Below, one piece after another: positions 1 to 6,847 of a stretch of DNA of 64,000 nucleotides. The stretch is from NCBI GenBank assembly GCA_020161535.1, contig JAIUNW010000001.1:372001-436000 (forward strand), read 5' to 3'. The notes beneath the pieces were generated by a model. It was not told the origin of the DNA. It saw only the letters and a list, made by a program, of their open reading frames with translations, and did not search any database. Every line of letters starts with the position of its first letter. Position 1 is the first letter of the stretch. The translations under genes and the position numbers were made by a program. This stretch comes from Bacteroidota bacterium (GTDB taxonomy: Bacteria; Bacteroidota; Bacteroidia; Chitinophagales; Chitinophagaceae).

Positions 1-381
1 CGTGGCAGGCATTGTACCAAATACATCATTGGCTGCTTTCACCCGACGGGTATTAACTGTTATTGGCGTCGACAAACCGTGGAATACTTTGTCGAGGTTC
101 ACCAGGGTGCCACCAAATACTTCCCCAATGGCCTGGTGCCCCAAACAAACACCCAGCATTGATTTTGTGGGTGCATATCTTTTAATTAGTGGCAGCAGTA
201 AACCGGCTTCTGCAGGTACACCCGGGCCGGGAGAAAGAATGATTTTGTCGAAGCGTTCCACTTCGTCGAGACTGATCTGGTCGTTGCGAAATACTTCCAC
301 CGGCGTGCCGGTGATTTTCTCCACCACATGCACCAGGTTATAGGTAAATGAATCGTAATTATCGAAAACAAGGATTTTCAT
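1..381 (-). CDS. trpG: Anthranilate synthase component II (glutamine amidotransferase), 3' end off window
   Basis: This subunit hydrolyses glutamine and passes ammonia to TrpE for anthranilate synthesis, the first step of tryptophan biosynthesis. The first 127 codons are visible; family members are about 190 residues, so roughly the last third lies beyond base 1. The product begins MKILVFDNYDSFTYNLV, typical of TrpG/PabA. The class I amidotransferase nucleophile is Cys79 in GVCLGHQAIG, and the oxyanion-loop motif SPGPG is at about residues 50-54. The ATG lies one base after the trpE stop codon, so the two are translationally coupled. PabA is the alternative name for such a subunit, but the Trp-codon leader upstream of trpE argues for tryptophan synthesis. 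The protein may serve both pathways. Confidence 0.93.
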   Translation of the reverse strand, partial: MKILVFDNYDSFTYNLVHVVEKITGTPVEVFRNDQISLDEVERFDKIILSPGPGVPAEAGLLLPLIKRYAPTKSMLGVCLGHQAIGEVFGGTLVNLDKVFHGLSTPITVNTRRVKAANDVFGTMPAT

Positions 382-382
382 G

Positions 383-1795
383 TCAAAGGGTTTGGGCAAG
401 TTCAATGGCTTTGGTGAGTGCGCCGAGTTTATTGTTCACTTCCGCCAGTTCCATGGCCGGCTTACTGGCAGCGACCACACCAGCACCGGCCTGGTAGGTC
501 AATACATTGTTTTTACTGAGGAAGGTGCGAATCATGATCGCATGGTTGCAGGAACCGTCGAAGCCCACGAAACCAATGGCACCGCCATAATAAGACCGCG
601 CGGTTTTTTCATATTGGTCGATCAGTTGCATCGCCTTGATCTTGGGCGCACCGCTCAGCGTGCCGGCAGGAAAAGTTTTGGCGATCAGCAAAAAAGGATT
701 GGTACCGGGTTTTACGGTGCCGCGCACTTCACTCACCAAATGAATTACGTGACTGAAATATTGCACCTGCCGATAATGTGTTACCTCCACCTGGTCGCAG
801 AGCCGGCTAAGGTCGTTGCGGGCCAGGTCAACCAACATCACGTGTTCGGCGTTTTCTTTCGCATCATGCAGTAATTTTTCTGTTTCCTGCTGGTCAATTT
901 CATCGTCGCCGGTTCTGCGATAGGTGCCGGCAATGGGATGCACCACGGCTTTGCCTTTCTGAATAATGAGTTGGGATTCGGGGGATGAGCCCATCAGGCG
1001 ATAGTCGCCATAATCAAAGTAAAACAGGTAGGGCGAAGGATTGATGGAACGCAGGGCGCGATACACATTGAATTCATCGCCCGAAAAATGCTGTTGAAAG
1101 CGGCGGCTCAATACAATTTGAAAAACATCACCACGCAGGCAACTGGCTATCCCCTTGCGCACCATTTCTTCATATTCTTCCGGCAACAGGTTGCTTTTTT
1201 CAGCGCCATCGATTGCAAAAGGATACACAGGCACATCTTTGCTCCTGATCAGCGACTCCACCACGGCCAGGTCTGAATCAATGCCGTCGATCTTGTTTTC
1301 ACAGAGATAGAGTTCATCTTTGAAATGATTGATGGCTATAACGTACTGGTATAACCGATAACGCATCAATGGTAGTCCGGCGTTTTCTTTACCGGCATTA
1401 AACTGTACACTATCGAAAAATTGAACGGCGTCATAAGTGGTGTAGCCGTACAAGCCCTGTGCAAAACGGGCAGCAGGATGTTTGGCCGGCACTGCTTCAA
1501 AGCGTTGCATAAAGCTCCACAACTGGTTCGGCACTTCCTCCTTGTGCGCGATGGCGACTTTCTCCGGCGGCCATCCTGGTAACTTGTATTCGATGCGCTG
1601 CAAATCGCTGATCTCCATTCCGGCAATGGCATTGATGCCGATAAAAGAATAACTGTTGTCCGCCGCATGGTGATCGGACCCTTCCAATAATACCGTATCG
1701 CGAAATTTGTCGCGCAACCGCAGGTAAATACCCACTGGCGTGAACGCATCTGCCAGCAACTGCTTTACCTCGGTTTCAATCCTAATCTTTTTCAA
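383..1795 (-). CDS. trpE: Anthranilate synthase component I
   Basis: It converts chorismate plus ammonia to anthranilate in the cytoplasm, paired with TrpG. The 470-residue length fits the family. The N-terminal part carries VLLEGSD at about residues 35-41, matching the LLES-type element of the Trp feedback site in TrpE proteins. The C-terminal chorismate-binding domain has GTLSGAPKIKAM, the GGAIGF stretch, and GAGVVAAS near the end. The start is a TTG: the frame reads TTG AAA AAG ATT at 1795, family proteins begin with this MKKI-type sequence, and no ATG fits. The start lies 26 bases after the attenuator stem, directly behind the U-tract. Attenuation by trpL is the evident regulation. PabB is less likely because of the Trp leader and the feedback-site motif. 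Confidence 0.94.
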   Translation of the reverse strand: MKKIRIETEVKQLLADAFTPVGIYLRLRDKFRDTVLLEGSDHHAADNSYSFIGINAIAGMEISDLQRIEYKLPGWPPEKVAIAHKEEVPNQLWSFMQRFEAVPAKHPAARFAQGLYGYTTYDAVQFFDSVQFNAGKENAGLPLMRYRLYQYVIAINHFKDELYLCENKIDGIDSDLAVVESLIRSKDVPVYPFAIDGAEKSNLLPEEYEEMVRKGIASCLRGDVFQIVLSRRFQQHFSGDEFNVYRALRSINPSPYLFYFDYGDYRLMGSSPESQLIIQKGKAVVHPIAGTYRRTGDDEIDQQETEKLLHDAKENAEHVMLVDLARNDLSRLCDQVEVTHYRQVQYFSHVIHLVSEVRGTVKPGTNPFLLIAKTFPAGTLSGAPKIKAMQLIDQYEKTARSYYGGAIGFVGFDGSCNHAIMIRTFLSKNNVLTYQAGAGVVAASKPAMELAEVNNKLGALTKAIELAQTL

Positions 1796-1807
1796 AATAG
1801 CTCCGTT

Positions 1808-1844
1808 TAAAAAATCAAAAAGCCCCGATGAAATTCACCGGGGC
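1808..1844 (-). terminator. trp attenuator terminator
   Basis: On the minus strand a 9-base-pair stem, GCCCCGGTG/CATCGGGGC with one G-U pair and a 5-base loop, spans 1822-1844. It is followed by a T-rich run with one GA interruption. It sits between the trpL stop and the trpE start, the place expected of an attenuator. The leader-peptide codons TAC GGG GTG (1881-1889) can pair through CGGGGU with the 5' arm (1839-1844) as a short competing antiterminator of six pairs including one G-U. That pairing is inferred by eye and is weaker than the terminator. Confidence 0.85.
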
Positions 1845-1874
1845 CTGTGTATGGTTAAACAACATAGCGTAGCA

Positions 1875-1934
1875 TTACTGCACCCCGTAGAGTTTTGTAT
1901 GCCACCACCACTGCTTGTTGATTGTTTGTTTCAT
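1875..1934 (-). CDS. trpL: trp operon leader peptide (WWW)
   Basis: A 19-codon open frame encodes MKQTINKQWWWHTKLYGVQ, with three consecutive Trp codons at 1902-1910 and a TAA stop. It lies just upstream of a terminator hairpin and of trpE. By the known attenuation logic, scarcity of charged tRNA-Trp would stall the ribosome on the Trp run. That leaves the GGGGTG codons free to pair with the terminator arm and lets transcription continue. A ribosome reaching the stop would cover that segment and allow termination. There is no room for a ribosome-binding site: the -7 box ends only 6 bases upstream of the ATG. The peptide itself has no predicted function. Confidence 0.9.
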   Translation of the reverse strand: MKQTINKQWWWHTKLYGVQ

Positions 1935-1940
1935 GCGTTA

Positions 1941-1971
1941 CAAATTTGGTAAAGGGAGTTGAAAGCGCAAA
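1941..1971 (-). promoter_or_regulatory. trpL promoter, Bacteroidota type
   Basis: The minus strand carries CAAATTTG at 1941-1948, one mismatch from the TAnnTTTG -7 consensus. TTTG lies at 1968-1971, with a 19-base spacer. The predicted transcription start falls at or within two bases of the trpL ATG at 1934. Confidence 0.7.
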
Positions 1972-1998
1972 ATTTTTTTTCAGTAGCTTGTGTAAACC

Positions 1999-2280
1999 AT
2001 GCAAATACAACACAAAGAAGGCGCACAAGGTGCGTTTTACATCGAGGAAAATGGAAAACAAGTGGCCGAGATGACCTATTCTTTGCCAGTAACAGGCAAA
2101 ATGATCATCGACCATACGGAAGTGAGCGAAGCGCTTGAAGGCAAGGGCATTGCGCGACAATTGCTCGATACCGCCGTGGCCTGGGCGCGTGAAGAACACC
2201 TGAAGATTATTCCGGTTTGTCCCTATGCACATGCGGTGATGATGAAAAACAAAGATCAATTTGCCGATGTGCTGTTATAA
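1999..2280 (+). CDS. Small GNAT-fold N-acetyltransferase (COG2388 type)
   Basis: This is a 93-residue protein of the short GCN5-related acetyltransferase family. It shows the order expected for that family: the N-terminal strands [16 protein letters not shown], then [22 protein letters not shown], in which [10 protein letters not shown] is the acetyl-CoA pyrophosphate-binding loop (Q/RxxGxG/A type), then a C-terminal [12 protein letters not shown] segment. CPYA-like endings are common in this subfamily. The substrate is unknown. It is transcribed alone between the trp leader and the his operon, and its last 6 bases overlap the convergent end of hisB. Family assignment is firm; function is not. 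Confidence 0.88.
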   Translation: MQIQHKEGAQGAFYIEENGKQVAEMTYSLPVTGKMIIDHTEVSEALEGKGIARQLLDTAVAWAREEHLKIIPVCPYAHAVMMKNKDQFADVLL

Positions 2281-3420
2281 TACCCCCTTGGTGGAGGGCA
2301 AGTAATTACTGATCGGATCCCGCTTCACCGCCATGTGAATGGCTTTGGCAAAGGCCTTAAAGATGGCTTCAATTTTATGGTGTTCATTGTCGCCCTTGCA
2401 TTCAATATGCAGGTTGCATTTGGCCGCGTCGCTGAACGACTTAAAGAAATGATAGAACATTTCCGTCGGCATTTCACCGATTTTCTCACGTTGAAAATGG
2501 GTGTTCCACACCAGCCAGTTTCTACCACCGAAATCGATCAACACTTTGGCATCGGCCTCGTCCATCGGCAGCGCGAAGCCATACCGCTCCATGCCACGTT
2601 TATCGGCCAGGGCTTTCGCAAAGGCTTCGCCCAGGGCCAGGGCTGTATCTTCAATGGTATGGTGTTCGTCGATGTGCAGGTCACCCCGGGTAGTCAGTTG
2701 GAGGTCTATTTTTCCATGACGCGCGATCTGGTCAAGCATATGGTCAAAAAAACCCAAACCCGTGTCAATCGCTGCTTTGCCGCTACCATCCATATTGAGT
2801 GCTACATGGATTTTCGTTTCATTCGTATTACGGTCATGCACAACCGAACGCAGGCCGAGCTTCAGAAATGAATAAATCGCTTCCCAATCGGTCGATTCCA
2901 GTGCCACTGTTTCATTTCGTAACTGCGCCACCTGGTCTTGAATTTCAGCCGCGCCGAGTGATCCATCGTTGTTCAGCCAGATGGCTTTGCAGCCGAGGTT
3001 TTTGGCAAGCTGCACATCGGTAATTCGATCGCCGATCACAAATGAATGGGCAAGGTCGTAGTCGGGGTTATTGATATAGGATGTCAGCATGCCGGTACCG
3101 GGCTTGCGGGTAGACAGGTTTTCGGCTGGAAAGCTACGGTCAATAAATACCGCATTGAAATGTATCCCCTCACCTTCCAGGCTTCGCATCACCAGGTTTT
3201 GCAGGGGCCAGAAACTGTCTTCGGGAAAACCGGCCGTGCCGAGTCCGTCCTGGTTGGTCACCATCACCAACTCATAATCGAGTTCGCGGGCAATGCGACC
3301 CATGTACTCGAACATCTTGGGATAAAAGGTCAGCTTCGCGAAATCATCGAGCTGGTAAGTGGGCGGCGCTTCGTTGATCAGGGTGCCGTCGCGATCAATA
3401 AACAGTACTCTTTTAGACAT
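2275..3420 (-). CDS. hisB: Bifunctional histidinol-phosphatase / imidazoleglycerol-phosphate dehydratase
   Basis: It catalyses two histidine-pathway steps: dehydration of imidazoleglycerol phosphate and dephosphorylation of histidinol phosphate. The N-terminal HAD-type phosphatase (about residues 1-165) begins with FIDRDGTL, containing the DxD nucleophile pair. The IGP dehydratase (about 190-381) carries [13 protein letters not shown] and [16 protein letters not shown], the repeated His/Glu metal-binding motifs. The 381-residue length suits the fused enterobacterial-type HisB. I chose the ATG at 3420 over an in-frame TTG six bases upstream because [13 protein letters not shown] is the usual start. 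It overlaps the end of hisC by 8 bases. It is the last gene of this leftward his operon; hisH, hisA, hisF and hisI are absent. Confidence 0.95.
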   Translation of the reverse strand: MSKRVLFIDRDGTLINEAPPTYQLDDFAKLTFYPKMFEYMGRIARELDYELVMVTNQDGLGTAGFPEDSFWPLQNLVMRSLEGEGIHFNAVFIDRSFPAENLSTRKPGTGMLTSYINNPDYDLAHSFVIGDRITDVQLAKNLGCKAIWLNNDGSLGAAEIQDQVAQLRNETVALESTDWEAIYSFLKLGLRSVVHDRNTNETKIHVALNMDGSGKAAIDTGLGFFDHMLDQIARHGKIDLQLTTRGDLHIDEHHTIEDTALALGEAFAKALADKRGMERYGFALPMDEADAKVLIDFGGRNWLVWNTHFQREKIGEMPTEMFYHFFKSFSDAAKCNLHIECKGDNEHHKIEAIFKAFAKAIHMAVKRDPISNYLPSTKGVL

Positions 3421-4465
3421 GGGCAAAGGAGGCTAAAGCGGTGAATAATTCCTGGTTTTCTTTTTCAGTGCCAACGGTAATGCGCAGGCAATTTTCGGTG
3501 AGCAATACATTGGACCGGTCGCGCACTACAATGCCTTTTTCAAGCAGGCGTTGATAGGTATGGTGTGCATCGTCGATTTGCAGCAGTAAAAAATTGGCGT
3601 CAGAGGGATAGACCTTTTTTACGGTGGGCAAGGTAGCTAGTTTAGCTGCCAGTTGGATGCGTTCTTCTACCAACACCCGAATCATATCATTCACCTGCCC
3701 TACTTCGTCGAGTGCTTTCAACACCAGTTCCTGCGAGGCCTGGTTGATATTATAGGGCGGCTTGATTTTGTTCATCACGGCAATAATGTCGCTGGAAGCG
3801 AAAGCCATGCCGACGCGCAACGCGGCCAGTCCCCAGGCTTTCGACAAGGTTTGCATCACGACCAGGTTTGGATAGCTGTTCAAGTCGCTTACAAATGATT
3901 TTTGCCGCGAAAAATTGATATAGGCTTCGTCGATCACTACCACGCCGAAGTAGTTTTCCAGCAGCACTTCTATATCTTGGCGGTGCAGCGAATTACCCGT
4001 CGGGTTATTGGGTGAACAAAGGAAAATCATTTTGGTGTGGCCATCAATCGCTTCTTCCAGGGCCTGCATGTCGAGCTGAAACTCGGGCGTCAGCGGCACT
4101 TTTTTTATGGCGACGTTGTTGATATTGGCGCTCACTTCATACATACCATAGGTGGGTGGCACCAGGATAATATTATCGATAGCCGGTTCACAAAAAGCGC
4201 GAATCATCACATCGATGCATTCATCACTGCCATTGCCGATGAAAATATTTTCAGCCGGCAGGCCCTTGATGGCAGCCAGTTTTTCTTTGATGGCTTTTTG
4301 CATCGGATCCGGATACCGGTTATACCATTTCGTTAGCGGTGAACCCAATGCATTTTCATTGGCGTCGAGGTACACGCTGGCTTCACCTTTGAATTCGTCG
4401 CGCGCTGATGAATAGGGCACCAGCTTTTTAATATTGGGTCTTATGATCTCGTCCAGGTTGAACAT
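3413..4465 (-). CDS. hisC: Histidinol-phosphate aminotransferase
   Basis: This pyridoxal-phosphate enzyme transfers an amino group from glutamate to imidazole-acetol phosphate, giving histidinol phosphate. It is 350 residues, the normal length. Family marks are [12 protein letters not shown] near the N-terminus, [11 protein letters not shown] for the cofactor phosphate site, [17 protein letters not shown] with the cofactor-binding Asp and Tyr, and the Schiff-base lysine in [15 protein letters not shown]. The ATG lies one base after the hisD stop codon and the end overlaps hisB by 8 bases, so expression is coupled within hisGDCB. Confidence 0.96.
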   Translation of the reverse strand: MFNLDEIIRPNIKKLVPYSSARDEFKGEASVYLDANENALGSPLTKWYNRYPDPMQKAIKEKLAAIKGLPAENIFIGNGSDECIDVMIRAFCEPAIDNIILVPPTYGMYEVSANINNVAIKKVPLTPEFQLDMQALEEAIDGHTKMIFLCSPNNPTGNSLHRQDIEVLLENYFGVVVIDEAYINFSRQKSFVSDLNSYPNLVVMQTLSKAWGLAALRVGMAFASSDIIAVMNKIKPPYNINQASQELVLKALDEVGQVNDMIRVLVEERIQLAAKLATLPTVKKVYPSDANFLLLQIDDAHHTYQRLLEKGIVVRDRSNVLLTENCLRITVGTEKENQELFTALASFAHV

Positions 4466-4466
4466 A

Positions 4467-5756
4467 TCAGTTGTTTTGCAATTGTTCCAAACGGATGGTT
4501 ACGGCGCGGGCATGCGCATCGAGTCCTTCGGCACGTGCCATTACCGCCACGGTATTGCCGATATTGCGTATACCCGTTTCCGTTAGTTGCTGAAAGGTGA
4601 TCTTCTTCACAAAGCTATCCACACTAACCCCACTATAGGCTTTGGCGTACCCGTTGGTGGGCAGGGTATGATTGGTGCCGCTCGCATAATCACCGGCCGA
4701 TTCAGGCGAATAATGACCGATGAATACCGAGCCGGCATTAACCACCATTTTGCTCACCTGCGCGGCATCGCGAACGGCGAGGATCAGGTGTTCAGGTCCG
4801 TATTCGTTCAGGAGATCCATCGCCTCATTGACCGAAGCCAGCACAACCGCATGGCTGTTGCGCATCACTTTTTCGGCTATGCCTTGCCGTGGCAATTGCT
4901 TCAGTTGTTCCTGCAAAGTAGTCTCCACCTCTTCTATCAGTCCAGCATGCGTGGTGACCAATAAAACCTGGCTGTCGGGGCCGTGTTCGGCCTGGCTTAA
5001 CAGGTCTGCAGCAATAAATGCCGGATGGGCGGATTCGTCGGCCAATATCGCCACTTCGCTGGGCCCGGCAGGCATATCGATTGCGATGCCATCCTGTTGC
5101 ACCAGTTGTTTGGCGCATGTCACGTACTGGTTACCGGGGCCAAAAATCTTATACACTTTCGGAATGGTGGCCGTGCCATAGGCCATGGCAGCGATGGCCT
5201 GCACGCCGCCCACTTTGAATATTTGCCGAATACCGATTTCACTGGCTGCAAATAAAATAGCGGGATGTAAACTGCCGTCTTTAGCCGGTGGTGAGCAAAG
5301 CACAATTTCTTTGCAACCGGCAATAACAGCCGGTATGCCCAACATCAGCAGGGTCGAAAACAGCGGGGCTGTTCCGCCAGGAATATATAGGCCTACTTTT
5401 TCGATGCCGACTGATTGTCGCCAGCAACGAACACCTTCCATGGTTTCAATGGCTTCGGTTGTTTCCCGTTGCGTCAGGTGAAAGCGCCTGATATTGGCAG
5501 CGGCCTGTTGAATGGCAGCTTTCAATTCATCACTGAGCAGGTTTTTTGCCTGATCGATTTCTGCCGTGCTGACTTTTACCTGCGCGGGTACCGCCGCATC
5601 AAAAGCTAGTGTATAGCGGGTGACGGCCGCATCGCCTTCGGCTTTTACCGCTTCCAAGATGGGTCGCACTTTTTGCAACAGGCTTTGATGGTCCATCGTG
5701 GGTCGCTTCAACAAAGTCGGCCATGTTTTGCGCGCGGGATATACATTCACTATCAT
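4467..5756 (-). CDS. hisD: Histidinol dehydrogenase
   Basis: This zinc enzyme oxidises histidinol to histidine in two NAD-dependent steps. The product is 429 residues, as usual. Visible motifs include YIPGGTAPLFSTLLM, GPGNQYVTCAKQ, the AGPSEVAILAD loop with metal-site residues, EHGPDSQ, and NEYGPEHL with the catalytic Glu/His region. The ATG at 5756 was chosen over a TTG two codons upstream. It lies two bases after the hisG stop codon. The gene is second in the attenuator-controlled operon. Confidence 0.96.
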   Translation of the reverse strand: MIVNVYPARKTWPTLLKRPTMDHQSLLQKVRPILEAVKAEGDAAVTRYTLAFDAAVPAQVKVSTAEIDQAKNLLSDELKAAIQQAAANIRRFHLTQRETTEAIETMEGVRCWRQSVGIEKVGLYIPGGTAPLFSTLLMLGIPAVIAGCKEIVLCSPPAKDGSLHPAILFAASEIGIRQIFKVGGVQAIAAMAYGTATIPKVYKIFGPGNQYVTCAKQLVQQDGIAIDMPAGPSEVAILADESAHPAFIAADLLSQAEHGPDSQVLLVTTHAGLIEEVETTLQEQLKQLPRQGIAEKVMRNSHAVVLASVNEAMDLLNEYGPEHLILAVRDAAQVSKMVVNAGSVFIGHYSPESAGDYASGTNHTLPTNGYAKAYSGVSVDSFVKKITFQQLTETGIRNIGNTVAVMARAEGLDAHARAVTIRLEQLQNN

Positions 5757-5758
5757 TG

Positions 5759-6619
5759 TCAAATGATCATTTTTTCAATCGGCACCACCAGAATGCCCTG
5801 GGCGCCGGCTGCTTTGAGTTGTTCAATGATGTCCCAAAACTGGTCTTCGCTGATTACACTGTGTACACTGCTCCAACCGGGTTCGGCGAGTGGTAGTACC
5901 GTCGGACTCTTCATGCCCGGTAACAAAGAAATGATTTGTTGCAGTTTGTCATTGGGCGCGTTCAGCAAAACATATTTGTTGTTTTTGGCTTTCTTCACCG
6001 AGCGAATGCGAAACAGCAATCGATCAAGCAGGGTTAGCTTATCGGCGGTAAGTCTTGTATTGCGAATCAGCACCGCCTGCGAGCGCAGGACAACATCCAC
6101 TTCTTTGAGGCCATTCATAAACAAGGTGGAGCCGCTGCTCACCAGGTCTACAATGGCATCGGCCAGACCAATACCCGGCGCAATTTCTACCGAACCACTG
6201 ATCTCATGGATCTCGGCGCTCACTGCTTTTTCAGCGAGAAATTTTTTCACAAGAACCGGATAACTGGTGGCGATGCGTTTGCCCTGCAGCGCGGCGGGGG
6301 AAGCATATTCCTCCTTCCGACCCACTGCCACACTCAAGCGGCACTTGCCAAAACCAAGGGGCTCTACCGGCAAAACTTGTTTGTCTTTTTCCAGCAGCAC
6401 GTTTTCGCCCACGATGCCGATATCGGCTACTCCGTCTTCAACATACTGCGGAATATCATCGTCGCGCAGAAAATAAATTTCCAACGGAAAATTATCCGCC
6501 TCGGTCTTTAATTTGTTGATGCCGTTTTTTACATCAATGCCACAGTCTTTGAGCAGCTTGACCGAGTCTTCGTACAACCGGCCGCTTTTTTGAATCGCAA
6601 TGCTGAGTTTCTGGTCCAT
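5759..6619 (-). CDS. hisG: ATP phosphoribosyltransferase, long form
   Basis: It joins ATP and PRPP in the committed step of histidine synthesis. With 286 residues it is the long HisG form, carrying a C-terminal regulatory ACT-like domain (about 215-286) that normally senses histidine, so a HisZ partner should not be needed. Motifs are the N-terminal LSIAIQKSGRLYEDS, DIGIVGENVL, KRIATSYPVLVKKFL and the PRPP-binding stretch EIAPGIGLADAIVDLVSSGSTL (the E and the GLADAIVD loop). The ATG at 6619 was preferred to a TTG three codons upstream. It is the first enzyme gene behind the his attenuator, 12 bases downstream of the terminator U-tract. Confidence 0.96.
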   Translation of the reverse strand: MDQKLSIAIQKSGRLYEDSVKLLKDCGIDVKNGINKLKTEADNFPLEIYFLRDDDIPQYVEDGVADIGIVGENVLLEKDKQVLPVEPLGFGKCRLSVAVGRKEEYASPAALQGKRIATSYPVLVKKFLAEKAVSAEIHEISGSVEIAPGIGLADAIVDLVSSGSTLFMNGLKEVDVVLRSQAVLIRNTRLTADKLTLLDRLLFRIRSVKKAKNNKYVLLNAPNDKLQQIISLLPGMKSPTVLPLAEPGWSSVHSVISEDQFWDIIEQLKAAGAQGILVVPIEKMII

Positions 6620-6630
6620 GTTTTTCAAAT

Positions 6631-6658
6631 AAAAAAGGGCTTACCTCTCAGTAAGCCC
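6631..6658 (-). terminator. his attenuator terminator
   Basis: On the minus strand GGGCTTAC, a 6-base loop and GTAAGCCC form a perfect 8-base-pair stem (6637-6658) followed by six T residues. It lies between hisL and hisG. The 5' arm contains GCTTACTG, which is exactly complementary over 8 bases to CAGTAAGC at the hisL stop codon (6693-6700). The two pairings are mutually exclusive, as an attenuator requires. Confidence 0.92.
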
Positions 6659-6694
6659 TCAAATGTTGTATGGTCACATGCAAACATCATCCGC

Positions 6695-6742
6695 TTACTG
6701 CGAAAGCAAGAAATGATGATGGTGATGCATGGTTTTTTTCAT
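6695..6742 (-). CDS. hisL: his operon leader peptide (HHHHH)
   Basis: A 15-codon frame encodes MKKTMHHHHHFLLSQ with five consecutive His codons at 6713-6727 and a TAA stop. It precedes a terminator hairpin and hisG. When charged tRNA-His is scarce, a ribosome stalled on the His run would leave CAGTAAGC free to pair with the terminator's 5' arm. A ribosome that reaches the stop codon would cover CAGTAAGC and permit termination. An internal ATG (codon 5) is an alternative start. The first ATG is only 6 bases from the -7 box, so it would give a leaderless message; the internal one would leave about a dozen bases of leader. Confidence 0.93.
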   Translation of the reverse strand: MKKTMHHHHHFLLSQ

Positions 6743-6748
6743 GTGGCG

Positions 6749-6780
6749 CGAAGATAGGGCAAAGGGAAATTCCCGCCAAA
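6749..6780 (-). promoter_or_regulatory. hisL promoter, Bacteroidota type
   Basis: TATCTTCG on the minus strand at 6749-6756 matches the -7 consensus TAnnTTTG with one change. TTTG at 6777-6780 lies 20 bases upstream. The predicted start is at or next to the hisL ATG. Confidence 0.75.
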
Positions 6781-6788
6781 TCCAGTTT

Positions 6789-6827
6789 ACCCGACGGGTA
6801 GTACCCGTCGGGTGCGACCCGTCGGGT
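6789..6827. repeat. Three palindromic 11-mers at a 14-base period
   Basis: ACCCGACGGGT (6789), ACCCGTCGGGT (6803) and ACCCGTCGGGT (6817) are spaced exactly 14 bases apart. Copy 1 is the reverse complement of copies 2 and 3, so copies 1 and 2 can form an 11-base-pair hairpin with a 3-base loop. The array lies between the divergent hisL and threonylcarbamoyl-AMP synthase promoters, where the latter's -33 region should be. Single copies occur inside genes at 41, 9903 and 33308. Operator, structural repeat and chance duplication are all possible. Confidence 0.8.
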
Positions 6828-6835
6828 GAAAAATG

Positions 6836-6843
6836 TATTTTTG
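6836..6843 (+). promoter_or_regulatory. -7 box of the threonylcarbamoyl-AMP synthase gene
   Basis: TATTTTTG is a perfect TAnnTTTG match. It ends 4 bases before the ATG at 6848, which predicts a leaderless transcript. No clear TTTG -33 element is present; the palindromic repeats occupy that place. Confidence 0.65.
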
Positions 6844-6847
6844 TCAA

